Source of the DNA: Anaeromassilibacillus sp. An200
Lineage (GTDB): Bacteria; Bacillota; Clostridia; Oscillospirales; Acutalibacteraceae
Assembly (NCBI RefSeq): GCF_002160025.1
Contig: NZ_NFJU01000013.1
Span: forward strand, 26,655-90,654
Direction: 5' to 3'
DNA: 64,000 nt
The notes beneath the pieces are model-generated. The model was not told where the DNA came from, did no database searches, and was given only the letters and a program-made list of their open reading frames with translations. The position numbers and the translations under genes are program-made. Below are positions 25,471-34,188 of the stretch, one piece after another; the first letter of the stretch is position 1; each line of letters starts with the position of its first letter.

Positions 25471-26670
25471 TTATTTTGTGTAATTATCGAAATAACCCTG
25501 CACATACACAATCGGGGTTCCCTTGTCACCGCTTCCGGAAGTCAGATCCGCCAGAGAGCCGATCAGATCCGTCAAGCGGCGCGGCGTGGTACCCTGTGTG
25601 ACCATGGTTCCCTTAAGGTTCTCCGCGCGCTCATCCTTTTCCCGGATCGCGGTGCGGATGGCATCACGCAGGCTTTCGCCGGACAGGCCTGCAAAATCAT
25701 TATCCGCGAGGTACTTCAGCTTGACCTCGTTCGGCGTTCCGTCCAGGCCGGGAGTGTACGCCGGCGAGACAACCGGGTCGGCAAGTTCCCAGATCTTTCC
25801 GACCGGATCCTTGAACGCACCGTCGCCGTAAATCATAACCTCCACGTTTTTACCGGTCTTTTCCAGAAGCAGCGCATGGATGCGATCGACCATCTCCTGG
25901 CAGTGAATCGGGAAGAGCTTCACGGTTTCCTCCGTTGCCTTGTTGGAACCGAGCAGGCCATAGCTGTCGTTATAGCCGCTGCCGTTCACACTCTTGGTCA
26001 TAATATCGTCAAGCCCGTACACTTTTTCTGCGCCGGCCGCCTTGAGAATCCTCTTGGTGCGGGCACGTGTGTGAATGTCACAGGTCAGAATGTTCTTGGT
26101 ATAGGAGAGAATCGCCTTCGGATTGTTGGCGAACACAATTTCCACCTGTGCCCCGCTTTCCTCAATCAGGGTCTTATAGTACTCCACATAGTCCACACCG
26201 GTGAACACATGCTTCTGATAGCCGAACAGCTCGCGGTATTTCTCCTCCGTAAGCACATCGCTCCACGGGTTCACACCCTTCTCATCCATCTCATCCAGAT
26301 CAATCAGGTGATTGCCCACCTCATCGGAAGGATAGCTGAGCATGAGCACGATTTTGCGGCAGCCCTTTGCTATGCCCTTCAGACAAATGGAAAAGCGGTT
26401 GCGGCTGAGAATCGGAAAAATCACTCCGACCGTTTCCTCTCCAAACTTTTCTTTCACATCCGCGGCAATGGCGTCGATGGACGCATAGTTTCCCTGCGCA
26501 CGGGCCACAACGGCTTCCGTCACCGCCACAACGTCCCGATCGCGGATATCAAAGCCCTCCGCCTGAGAAGCGTTCAGCACGGAATCGACCACGATCGCCG
26601 CGAGGTCATCTCCCTCCCGGATGATCGGCGCGCGAACACCGCGCGATACGGTTCCAACCATTCTTTCCAT
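25471..26670 (-). CDS. CofE-like protein (coenzyme F420-0:L-glutamate ligase family)
   Basis: A protein of 399 residues, longer than archaeal CofE (about 250). The N-terminal half matches the F420_ligase fold (VAVTEAVVARAQGNY, then FPILSRNRFSICLKGIA, then LMLSYPSDEVGN). CofE adds glutamate to coenzyme F420, but no other F420 gene is in the window and these bacteria are generally not known to make F420. The natural substrate is therefore doubtful. GGAGG is 10 nt before the ATG. It is flanked by nagB upstream and the thioesterase downstream. Confidence 0.75.
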   Translation of the reverse strand: MERMVGTVSRGVRAPIIREGDDLAAIVVDSVLNASQAEGFDIRDRDVVAVTEAVVARAQGNYASIDAIAADVKEKFGEETVGVIFPILSRNRFSICLKGIAKGCRKIVLMLSYPSDEVGNHLIDLDEMDEKGVNPWSDVLTEEKYRELFGYQKHVFTGVDYVEYYKTLIEESGAQVEIVFANNPKAILSYTKNILTCDIHTRARTKRILKAAGAEKVYGLDDIMTKSVNGSGYNDSYGLLGSNKATEETVKLFPIHCQEMVDRIHALLLEKTGKNVEVMIYGDGAFKDPVGKIWELADPVVSPAYTPGLDGTPNEVKLKYLADNDFAGLSGESLRDAIRTAIREKDERAENLKGTMVTQGTTPRRLTDLIGSLADLTSGSGDKGTPIVYVQGYFDNYTK

Positions 26671-26696
26671 CTTTCTGATTCCTCCCTGTCAAATTT

Positions 26697-26725
26697 CCGG
26701 AGCCTCTGATTTCCAAAGGCTCCGG
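26697..26725 (-). terminator. Weak terminator-like hairpin between nagB and the CofE-like gene
   Basis: CCGGAGCCT (26697-26705) pairs with AGGCTCCGG (26717-26725). Only AAATTT follows on the minus strand, so termination would be partial and the two genes may share a transcript. Confidence 0.5.
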
Positions 26726-26767
26726 CTCAGAATGTTTGTTAATTTTGAAGTTTTGCCTTTGTATGGC

Positions 26768-27520
26768 TCAATTCAGCGCTTCGGGCTCTTTCTCCCGGAT
26801 AACGCTCAGTGCGGCTTCATCAGCCACCACAGTGACATCCGGGTGCAGCTGAAGCACGGAAGCAGGCACCTGCGGCGTAATCGGGCCGAAGAAGGAGCGA
26901 TACAGAATATCGGCCTTGTCCTTCCCGCTGGCCACAAGAAGAATCTTTTTCGCGCTCATGATCGAGCCGATTCCCATGGTGACGGCGTAGCGCGGAACTT
27001 CATTCTCCGAAGCAAAGAAACGGGAATTCGCCTCAATCGTTTTGGGATTGAGCGCCACCCGGTGCGTGAGAGCCGGGAAGTCATCGGCAGGCTCATTGAA
27101 GCCGATATGTCCAGTGTGCCCGATGCCGAGAAGCTGGATATCGGCTCCGCCCAGAGAACGGATCAGCGCGTCATACAGCCGTCCCTCCTTCTCCGCATCC
27201 TCTGCCAGACCGTTCGGGATATGGGTATGCGCCGGATCAATATTGATATGGCGGAACAGATTTTCCCGCATGTAGTACGCATAGCTTTGGTCGTGGTCGG
27301 GGGCAAGACCGCAGTATTCGTCAAGGTTGACGCTGTGAACCTGCGAGAAATCGAGCATCCCCGCGCGGTGCCATTCAATCAGGCAGCGATAGATCCCCAG
27401 CGGCGTGGAGCCTGTCGCAAGCCCCAGCACGCTGCTGCGCTTGAGAATGACCTGAGCCGCCAGAATTCCGGCAGCCTTTTTACTCATCTGATCATAATCC
27501 GGAGTAGCAATGATTCTCAT
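26768..27520 (-). CDS. nagB: Glucosamine-6-phosphate deaminase
   Basis: A protein of 250 residues that converts glucosamine-6-phosphate to fructose-6-phosphate and ammonia. The motifs GLATGSTPLG and GIGHTGHIGFNEP are diagnostic, as is YCGLAPDHDQSY. The ATG at 27520 has GGAGG 9 nt upstream; an ATG at 27529 touches that site and is not used. No nagA or transporter gene is adjacent. Confidence 0.95.
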   Translation of the reverse strand: MRIIATPDYDQMSKKAAGILAAQVILKRSSVLGLATGSTPLGIYRCLIEWHRAGMLDFSQVHSVNLDEYCGLAPDHDQSYAYYMRENLFRHINIDPAHTHIPNGLAEDAEKEGRLYDALIRSLGGADIQLLGIGHTGHIGFNEPADDFPALTHRVALNPKTIEANSRFFASENEVPRYAVTMGIGSIMSAKKILLVASGKDKADILYRSFFGPITPQVPASVLQLHPDVTVVADEAALSVIREKEPEALN

Positions 27521-27599
27521 AAAATACATCCTCCTTCTTCACCGAGGGAACAACGGATTCTCTGCACAGCAGGTGGTCCGCTTTTCCGCTTCTGCCGCT

Positions 27600-27628
27600 A
27601 TTGTAACACAGGAGACGAGTAAAGTCAC
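27600..27628 (-). promoter_or_regulatory. Predicted promoter of nagB
   Basis: On the minus strand GTGACT (27628-27623) and TACAAT (27605-27600) are 17 bp apart, about 75 nt before the nagB start. A perfect 9-bp hairpin with loop CGCAA (27638-27660) lies just upstream, between this promoter and the divergent moxR promoter; it could be an operator or chance. Confidence 0.5.
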
Positions 27629-27719
27629 CCTTTTCCAAACTTTTTCCGCAAGAAAAAGTTCATAGACCGTTTCCGTCCTCCTTCATTTCCCGCAAAAGTC
27701 TCCCCGCACAGATTCCCCC

Positions 27720-27749
27720 TTGTTCGCTGCAGGATTTTCATGATACAAT
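27720..27749 (+). promoter_or_regulatory. Predicted promoter of the moxR operon
   Basis: TTGTTC (27720-27725) and TACAAT (27744-27749), 18 bp apart, with a TGA just before the -10, about 75 nt before the moxR start. The rest of the 27521-27830 gap shows no gene. Confidence 0.55.
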
Positions 27750-27830
27750 AAAATCACTAAAAAATACATCTCCCTGCGGCGGCAGATTGGAGCAGCCGCC
27801 AGGGAAAACTGATATGGGAGGAATCACACG

Positions 27831-28808
27831 ATGGCACAGCAGGAAAGGCCGGACGTCACACCCGTCCGGGAGCTGGGAGAAAAGCTGATTCAAAATATTG
27901 AAACCGTTATTATGGGCAAACAGGAGATTATTCGAAAGGCCGTCATCTGCCTGCTGGCCGGAGGACACATCCTTCTGGAGGATATCCCCGGTACGGGAAA
28001 GACCACGCTGGCCAAAGCGATCGCCCGATCGGTCGGCTGTTCCTTTGGACGAGTTCAGTTTACCCCAGATCTGCTTCCCTCTGATTTGACCGGCGTGAGC
28101 TTTTACAATCAGAAGGAGCAGCGCTTTGAATTCAAACCGGGAGCCGTGTTCACCAATATCCTGCTGGCGGATGAAATCAACCGCGCCACACCTCGCACTC
28201 AGTCCAGCCTGCTGGAATGTATGGAGGAGCGTCAGGTGAGCGTTGACGGAGTCACGCATCGTCTGGAAGAGCCCTTCCTCGTAATGGCAACACAAAACCC
28301 CATTGAGATTCAAGGAACCTTCCCTCTGCCGGAAGCACAGCTTGACCGTTTCCTCATGCGTCTTTCCATGGGATACCCTGCCGCGGAGGATGAAAAACGG
28401 ATGCTGCTCGGCTTTTCCGCTTCCAGCCCGCTGGACACGTTAAAGCCCGTGGCACAGGCGGAGGAAGTAATCCGGGCACAAAGACTGTGCCGTGAAGTGT
28501 TTGCCGGAGAAGCCGTGTGCGGCTATATTGTGGCAATCGCGGAAGCTTCCCGCACAGATGAAGGCCTGCGCTATGGCGCAAGCCCCCGCGCCTCCCTCGC
28601 ACTGCTGCACGCCGCACAGGCGCACGCAGCTCTGGAGGGGCGCGGCTACGTACTGCCGGACGATGTGAAGGCGGTCTGCGCCGATGTCCTGTGTCACCGT
28701 GTCCTGTGCCGTGCCGCCCGCGGAGCACAAGCCAAAACGGAAGCTCTTGAAATTCTTCGTCAGATTCTGGTGCGTGTCCCGGCTCCGACCGAAGATTCCC
28801 TGCGCTGA
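27831..28808 (+). CDS. MoxR-family AAA+ ATPase
   Basis: A protein of 325 residues. MoxR ATPases act as chaperones that assemble or activate partner proteins. Walker A GTGKTT (about 59-64), Walker B ILLADEINRA (about 112-121) and sensor motifs (MATQNPIEIQGTFPLPEAQLD) are visible. AGGAG precedes the ATG. It is the first gene of a three-gene operon with a DUF58 protein and a membrane protein, a common arrangement for envelope-related complexes. Confidence 0.94.
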   Translation: MAQQERPDVTPVRELGEKLIQNIETVIMGKQEIIRKAVICLLAGGHILLEDIPGTGKTTLAKAIARSVGCSFGRVQFTPDLLPSDLTGVSFYNQKEQRFEFKPGAVFTNILLADEINRATPRTQSSLLECMEERQVSVDGVTHRLEEPFLVMATQNPIEIQGTFPLPEAQLDRFLMRLSMGYPAAEDEKRMLLGFSASSPLDTLKPVAQAEEVIRAQRLCREVFAGEAVCGYIVAIAEASRTDEGLRYGASPRASLALLHAAQAHAALEGRGYVLPDDVKAVCADVLCHRVLCRAARGAQAKTEALEILRQILVRVPAPTEDSLR

Positions 28809-28816
28809 GGACCGCC

Positions 28817-29944
28817 ATGGAACTGATTGTTTTGCTGCTGCTCCTTGTCGCCGCCATTTGGCTGCAAGGTGTCTTGTACCGAAAGTATGCCTTTCGCCGT
28901 TTGGACTACTCCTGTTCGCTGGACCGGCGCGAAGCCGTTGAGGGGGATCGTATCCGGCTGCAAGAGGTCGTCTCCAACCGCAAGCTGCTGCCGCTGCCTT
29001 GGCTCAAATCGGAAATCACCACCTCCAAATGGCTGGAATTTTCCGAACTGCAATCCGTTGTTACGGGAGACACGCGCTTTATTTCCAGCTTTTTTCTGGT
29101 ACGGAGCTTTCAGCGCGTTACCAGAACCTGGGAGGGGCGCTGCCTCAAACGCGGGGTGTTCACCATTGAAAAGACAGTCCTTGTGGCCTCCGATCTCCTT
29201 GGCGGGGCCTCCTTTTCCTCGACTGCTCCAGCGGGAAGTCAAGTGGTAGTATTCCCGAAAGCGCTGGATCTCGAGGAGAATTTTATCTCGATAAGCCGGA
29301 ACATGGGAGAAACCTGCGTGCGCCGCAGCCTTCTTCCGGATCCCTTTTTCATTGCGGGAGTGCGGGAATACCAGCAGGGAGATCCGATGAACCACATTCA
29401 CTGGCCCGCTACTGCGCGGGAAGGCCGCCTGATGGTCTACCAGAACGATTCCTCCTCCTCACAGAGCCGGGCTGTCATTCTCAATATGCAGACGCGCGAA
29501 TATGCCAATTCCGGCGCAGTGGACGCCGATCTGCTGGAAAACGCCATCCGCACCTGCGCCGCTCTCTTTGAGCAGACAGCCGGAGAAAACATCCCTCTGC
29601 GTTTTCTGGCCAACACACCGGATGCCATTGCAACCGAAGAAGCCTGGGGAGAAAGCTGCCTGCACAGCCTTTTGGAGCTTCTGGCCCGCCTTCCCTTAAA
29701 GAGCGGCGAGCATTTTCCCTTTTACCTCAACGCCCTTCACGACAGTTTGACGGCAACCGATATCATCCTTGTGACCTGCTATCTCGATGACGCGATTCTT
29801 CGCTTCGCCCATGATAAGATGGACGCCGGTGTTCCGATACGCCTGTATCTTCTGGATCCCAATCCCCTTCCTGCGGAAGCGGGCGATCTGGATATCTGTA
29901 TGGTACAGGCGCCGTCCGCGCAGAAGGGAGGCGCGGCGTTATGA
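28817..29944 (+). CDS. DUF58 domain protein
   Basis: A protein of 375 residues with one or two membrane segments at the N-terminus. The DUF58 core REYQQGDPMNHIHWPATAR is near residues 190-210; the C-terminal half resembles a von Willebrand A-like fold. Such proteins are usual partners of MoxR ATPases; their exact task is unknown. It begins 8 nt after moxR and overlaps the next gene by 4 nt. Confidence 0.9.
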   Translation: MELIVLLLLLVAAIWLQGVLYRKYAFRRLDYSCSLDRREAVEGDRIRLQEVVSNRKLLPLPWLKSEITTSKWLEFSELQSVVTGDTRFISSFFLVRSFQRVTRTWEGRCLKRGVFTIEKTVLVASDLLGGASFSSTAPAGSQVVVFPKALDLEENFISISRNMGETCVRRSLLPDPFFIAGVREYQQGDPMNHIHWPATAREGRLMVYQNDSSSSQSRAVILNMQTREYANSGAVDADLLENAIRTCAALFEQTAGENIPLRFLANTPDAIATEEAWGESCLHSLLELLARLPLKSGEHFPFYLNALHDSLTATDIILVTCYLDDAILRFAHDKMDAGVPIRLYLLDPNPLPAEAGDLDICMVQAPSAQKGGAAL

Positions 29945-31314
29945 CACAGTCCAAAGGATCGCGCCTGCTGCGGGTTCTCAAGCTGCTGGGCCTTCTGGCT
30001 GCATTCCTGCTTCTTTACCCTCTCTGCTATCTTGCCTGGTTTCTGCGTGGAGAAGCCTCCGTCCCACTCTCTCTTTTGGGGGAAGCGGCCGTCATTGTCT
30101 GCGGTTTCTGCGGAGCTGGTCTTCGCACACTTCTGGATCGCCGTAAGCACCCCCTTCCAGCGGGAAATATCCTTCTCCTGCTTGCAGGGATTTTGCTCTC
30201 CTTGGCTGTCTTTTTTCTTTTCGGAGCCAACCTCCTGCCCGGCCTGCCGCTGGCTGTCTCCTGCCTGGCGGCCTTCCTTGTTGGAGATCGGATGACGCTT
30301 CTTCCCTATGACACTGTTGCAACCCGTGCCTTTTTCACCATTGCCCTTGTCGGATATCTGGGATGCGGCGCCGCCGTCTGGGCGCTCCAATCTCTGCGGG
30401 GATTCTCCGGAAGCTGTCTCCCCCTCGCCATTTTGCTGTTCTGCACGCTGGGAATCCATGAGCTGTCCTGCAACCAGGCACAGATTGACTTTCTGATGCA
30501 GCGGCGCGGTCACCGGATGGATCAGCTTCCATCGAAAATCCGCCGCTATAATCTTGCGCTGGTGCTTGTAGTGCTGCTTGCCATTCTGGTCTGCCTGCTG
30601 TTTTATCGTCCTCTTGGTGCGGCAATCGCCTTTGTGCTGGATCTGGTGCGTCAGCTTGCTGTTCTGATTCTTCAGGGACTCCTGTATCTGTCCTCTCTTT
30701 TTTCTTCTTCCGATGAAATCAGCACAGGAGAAGAAATGCAGGATCCTTCCGATTTTTTCCCTTCGCAGGGCGAAGAACAAGCGGGACCGGATTGGGTGAC
30801 GCCCCTTCTTCTGCTGGCAGCCGCTGCTCTGCTGATTTGGAAACGCCGTGTGATCGGAAATGCTGTCCGGCAGGTACTGCTTGCTTTGATCCACCGTCTG
30901 CGTGCGCTGTTTGCCGTTCGCCGCCGTGCACCGCACAGCGAAGAGGAAACCGGATATTTCGATACGGTAGAAGAGCTGACCCATGATCGAGAGAGCCTGC
31001 ACTTGTTTTCCCCCTCCTCCGCGCGAATCTGGAGACGCGATCTGCGGGCGCTGCGCAGGATGCCCGACGGAACTGAAAAACTTCGGCATGGCTACGCCCT
31101 GCTGGCCCGTGGTCTCAAGCTGGCTGGCGTGGAGCTTTTGCCCAGCGATACGCCAGAGGAGCTTTTGCGGCGAGCCTCCGAAGCCGCACCGGGTCTTGGA
31201 GCGGAGCACGCCGTTGCGGCTTACGAGCAGCTGCGCTATAACGAGGAAGAGGCTGCTCCCACCTCTCTCTCTGAAATGCTTTCCCTGCTGGAGCGTCTGT
31301 CCAAACGGTTTTAA
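29941..31314 (+). CDS. Polytopic membrane protein with DUF4129-like C-terminus
   Basis: A protein of 457 residues. About eight membrane segments occupy residues 10-260 and one lies near 285. A cytoplasmic tail follows. Its last about 100 residues (with ELLRRASEAAPGL and AVAAYEQLRYNEEE) resemble the DUF4129 domain found at the end of transglutaminase-like TgpA proteins. No Cys-His-Asp transglutaminase core is visible, so it looks like a membrane scaffold without the enzyme. It is the last gene of the MoxR operon. Confidence 0.75.
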   Translation: MTQSKGSRLLRVLKLLGLLAAFLLLYPLCYLAWFLRGEASVPLSLLGEAAVIVCGFCGAGLRTLLDRRKHPLPAGNILLLLAGILLSLAVFFLFGANLLPGLPLAVSCLAAFLVGDRMTLLPYDTVATRAFFTIALVGYLGCGAAVWALQSLRGFSGSCLPLAILLFCTLGIHELSCNQAQIDFLMQRRGHRMDQLPSKIRRYNLALVLVVLLAILVCLLFYRPLGAAIAFVLDLVRQLAVLILQGLLYLSSLFSSSDEISTGEEMQDPSDFFPSQGEEQAGPDWVTPLLLLAAAALLIWKRRVIGNAVRQVLLALIHRLRALFAVRRRAPHSEEETGYFDTVEELTHDRESLHLFSPSSARIWRRDLRALRRMPDGTEKLRHGYALLARGLKLAGVELLPSDTPEELLRRASEAAPGLGAEHAVAAYEQLRYNEEEAAPTSLSEMLSLLERLSKRF

Positions 31315-31353
31315 CGTGCATTTTTAATTTTCTGAAAACACTGTTGCGAAGCC

Positions 31354-31382
31354 TTGACATCCCGATAAAAACAGGATAGAGT
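31354..31382 (+). promoter_or_regulatory. Predicted promoter of the DUF4854 lipoprotein gene
   Basis: A perfect TTGACA (31354-31359) and TAGAGT (31377-31382) spaced by 17 bp, 47 nt before the start codon. Confidence 0.65.
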
Positions 31383-31429
31383 TACATTTAGAAGGAATCT
31401 TTCAATTAGGAAAGAGAAGGGAGGATGTT

Positions 31430-31855
31430 ATGAAAAAAATAATAGGGATTCTTCTCGCTGTCTGCCTGGTATTCTCATGTGCAGCCTGCGGCGGCGGAGA
31501 GAAAAAGCCTTATGCTTCCGTGGAGGAATTCGTGCAGTCCGAGGAGGTCCAGCAGCAAGTGCAGAAGGCTTCCGAACAGTATCAAGCGGACGGCCTGACC
31601 ATTACGGCTTCGGCGGATGGAGATAAGCTCGTTTTCACTTATGCCGTTTCCACACAGATTGATGCGGCCGCTACCATCCCCGCTTTGGAAATGGAGTTTG
31701 ATGCACAGGCTTCCTCCTTCACAGAGGTCATCCAGCAGATGCGCGAACAGATCGATGTGGAGAACCCTTCCATCGTTCTGCGCTATGTTAACGCGGACGG
31801 CAGCGAGATTCTGTCCCGTGAGTTCACAGGCAGCGTGGAAAGCGAAGCTTCCTGA
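31430..31855 (+). CDS. DUF4854 family lipoprotein
   Basis: A protein of 141 residues with a lipoprotein signal peptide and lipobox SCAAC at about 16-20, followed by a Gly-rich linker. The mature part, about 120 residues, resembles DUF4854, a family of secreted lipoproteins of unknown role in gut Clostridia. GGGAGG is 6-7 nt before the ATG. It has its own promoter and terminator. It is the last host gene before the prophage and appears undamaged. Confidence 0.8.
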   Translation: MKKIIGILLAVCLVFSCAACGGGEKKPYASVEEFVQSEEVQQQVQKASEQYQADGLTITASADGDKLVFTYAVSTQIDAAATIPALEMEFDAQASSFTEVIQQMREQIDVENPSIVLRYVNADGSEILSREFTGSVESEAS

Positions 31856-31884
31856 AAGGGCGTAAATTATATATAAAATAGCAA

Positions 31885-31919
31885 AAAGAAGAGAGTGGCC
31901 GTTTGCCACTCTCTTCTTT
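31885..31919. terminator. Bidirectional terminator at the prophage boundary
   Basis: A perfect 15-bp stem (31885-31899 with 31905-31919) and a 5-nt loop, with A and T runs. It ends the lipoprotein transcript and also lies 10 nt past the recombinase stop, so it can end both convergent transcripts. Confidence 0.9.
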
Positions 31920-31929
31920 CTGTTTGACA

Positions 31930-33516
31930 TCACAACCACACTCTTACGGCAAAGTTGCCTTTGAAAAAGTAGGTGTTCATGTAATGTCCATCTGGTGGCT
32001 CAAAAGCGATCTCATACGAACACTCAGAATCTGCACTGTCGAGACTATCCACAATAGACGGCTCCAGCGGAACATCAATCCCACTCTTTCCTCCAATGTG
32101 AAACTCAAGCTTGAAATGATCCTCGTACAGATATACGGCAACCAGAAAGGCATCGAACAGCTTCGCCTGAAAGGCTCTGTCCTCGACGCTGCCGTCACGG
32201 TAAAGAGACAGCGCAGAAATAATATCGTCGCGTGAGAAGGAAACCAGGGAGGCATTTTCTTCGGCAAGCCGTGAAACAAGCATGGCTTGTTCCCGTTCAA
32301 GTTCCAGGAGACGTTCTTTTGTGGACTCCGTGATAATTCCCATTTCAATGGCTGCGAGAAGATTCTTCGTGGCCTTTTTGTTTTCGGCGAGCTGGGCTTC
32401 GAGGGCTCCGATGCCGGTTTCACCCCGATAATCCTTCGCCCAGGCAATCGCTTTGTCTGCAAGCCACTCAATCACGTCATCACGCAAGATGTACTCTTTC
32501 ATCGCAGCGGCGACCTGCCGCTCGATGACATCACGGCGGATATTCTGCTTCTTGCAGCTCTTCTCCTGTCGCCGTTTCTGGCATATATAATAGTGGTGCA
32601 GCTGCCCGTTTTTGCCGGTGCCGGAGACGCCGACCATCGGGCTCTTGCAAAGCCCGCAGAACAGCTTTCCTGTCAAAAGATAATCGCCTCCGCCGCGCGG
32701 TCGACCTTGTGGATTATTTTTCGTTTTCAGCACCTCCTGTACCCGATAGAAAAGCCCTTTATCCACAATCTGCGGAATGCCCCCTTCTACGCGAATGTCT
32801 CCATAAATATACACACCGGTATAGCGCTCGTTCGAGAGCAGTGCGTGAAAGCTGCTCCTCCCCCACCGGCCGCCGCGGCTTGTTTTTACGCCGCGGGCGT
32901 TGAGATCCTCGGCGATAGAGACAAACGGCTCGCCACAGGCGACGCGGCCAAAAATCTCCCGCACAATTTCATCGTTCGGCGGGTCGAGAACATAGTGAAG
33001 ATTTTCGTCCTTTTTGTAACCGAGCGGCAGCGTTCCATTCGTGACCTTGCACTGCATCGCGTTGTCACGCAGGCCTCGGCGGATATCCTCGGCCATATTT
33101 TCAGAATAGAACTGATTGACGTTCATCATCGAGCGCAGGGCAAAGCGCCCAGCGGCTGTGTTATCGAAGTCCTCTTCCGCGTAGAGCACGCGCACGCCCA
33201 GTTCGTTGAGACGGGCTTCGTTCATCATCGCCTGCAGCATGTTGCGGCCCATCCGGTTCGACTTCCAGGCGACAACATACTGAAATTTCCGCTTTTCCGC
33301 GTCTTTCATCATCCGCTGGAAGTTCGGGCGTCGATCCGTCTTACCAGAGATGGCTCTATCCTCATACGTTGCCGCGATATGGATGCCCTGCGCCTTCGCA
33401 AAAACCAGACACTCCCGCACCTGCTGCTCAATACTGGCATCCTTCTGTGCGTGGCTGCTGTAGCGGGCATAGATGACGCCGGTTTTCTCTCCAGACGTTT
33501 CCGCTTTTTTGCCCAT
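31930..33516 (-). CDS. Large serine recombinase (phage integrase)
   Basis: A protein of 528 residues. The resolvase domain starts VIYARYSSHAQKDASIEQQ, where the Ser after Tyr-Ser is the candidate nucleophile (about residue 20). The recombinase domain and a zinc ribbon (LFCGLCKSPM and later C-K-K segments) follow, then a coiled coil (about 400-460). It integrates and, with a directionality factor not recognised here, excises the phage. The ATG at 33516 is chosen because it starts the conserved domain and lies 4 nt after the upstream stop. Confidence 0.93.
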   Translation of the reverse strand: MGKKAETSGEKTGVIYARYSSHAQKDASIEQQVRECLVFAKAQGIHIAATYEDRAISGKTDRRPNFQRMMKDAEKRKFQYVVAWKSNRMGRNMLQAMMNEARLNELGVRVLYAEEDFDNTAAGRFALRSMMNVNQFYSENMAEDIRRGLRDNAMQCKVTNGTLPLGYKKDENLHYVLDPPNDEIVREIFGRVACGEPFVSIAEDLNARGVKTSRGGRWGRSSFHALLSNERYTGVYIYGDIRVEGGIPQIVDKGLFYRVQEVLKTKNNPQGRPRGGGDYLLTGKLFCGLCKSPMVGVSGTGKNGQLHHYYICQKRRQEKSCKKQNIRRDVIERQVAAAMKEYILRDDVIEWLADKAIAWAKDYRGETGIGALEAQLAENKKATKNLLAAIEMGIITESTKERLLELEREQAMLVSRLAEENASLVSFSRDDIISALSLYRDGSVEDRAFQAKLFDAFLVAVYLYEDHFKLEFHIGGKSGIDVPLEPSIVDSLDSADSECSYEIAFEPPDGHYMNTYFFKGNFAVRVWL

Positions 33517-33520
33517 ACGC

Positions 33521-34162
33521 TCACCCGCCCTGCTCGATCTCCACTTCGGCCTTGGCGACGCCATATATTGCCTCTGATGTCGTAAATTCCTTTTCATCGA
33601 TAAGAACGGCAGCGATTTCCTCCGATGTAAAGTCCGTCCCCCGCATGTAGGCCAGCGCAATACGGAATGCTTGTTCATTCCACACATCACCGCAATGATC
33701 CGCTGCCCAGTACGCGTCATCAGAAGAAAATCCGTCTTCGCGCAGACGATCGATCAATGCACTGCGGGAGAGCGGCTCGGCGTCAAGCAAATCGAGCGCA
33801 TAGGTTAGTGCGTCAATATTTTCCTGTGTATACGGAGGTTCGGAGGGAGCAAGTTCTTCCCTCACTTTTTCGAGCTCCGCAGAAATCTCTGCGGAGGCCG
33901 AGGCTGCCAACGCATCTTCCTCCGCCTGCCTCGACCTGTCTGCAACAGAAATGATGATACCCACGGCAATAGCGGCAAACACAACGAACAGTACGATTCT
34001 CATCACCCATGTTTGAGTATCTCCCTGCTGCCTTTCACTCGATTGCTGCAGATCCGGCTCTTCCTCCGGCAGCTGTTCTGAGAATTCCGATACAGAGGCT
34101 TCTTCAGAAAGCTGATTTTCTTCCGGCAGAGAGCTCTCGTTCATGTTCTTGCGATCATCCAT
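33521..34162 (-). CDS. Membrane-anchored protein with two Ltp-type repeats, candidate superinfection exclusion factor
   Basis: A protein of 213 residues. An acidic N-terminal tail (1-50) is followed by one membrane segment (about 52-73), a short coiled part, and two tandem helical repeats (about 118-161 and 162-207). The repeats follow the Ltp pattern (LIDRLREDGFSSDDAYWAAD, then a W/NEQA junction, then FTSEEIAAVLIDE with FTTSEAIYGVAKAE). In Streptococcus phage TP-J34 an Ltp lipoprotein blocks DNA injection by other phages. Here there is no lipobox; the anchor is a transmembrane helix. It lies between repressor and recombinase, so it should be expressed in lysogens. The assignment rests on pattern similarity only. 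Confidence 0.65.
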   Translation of the reverse strand: MDDRKNMNESSLPEENQLSEEASVSEFSEQLPEEEPDLQQSSERQQGDTQTWVMRIVLFVVFAAIAVGIIISVADRSRQAEEDALAASASAEISAELEKVREELAPSEPPYTQENIDALTYALDLLDAEPLSRSALIDRLREDGFSSDDAYWAADHCGDVWNEQAFRIALAYMRGTDFTSEEIAAVLIDEKEFTTSEAIYGVAKAEVEIEQGG

Positions 34163-34188
34163 ACATGGTTCCTCCCTTCTTCTATAAT

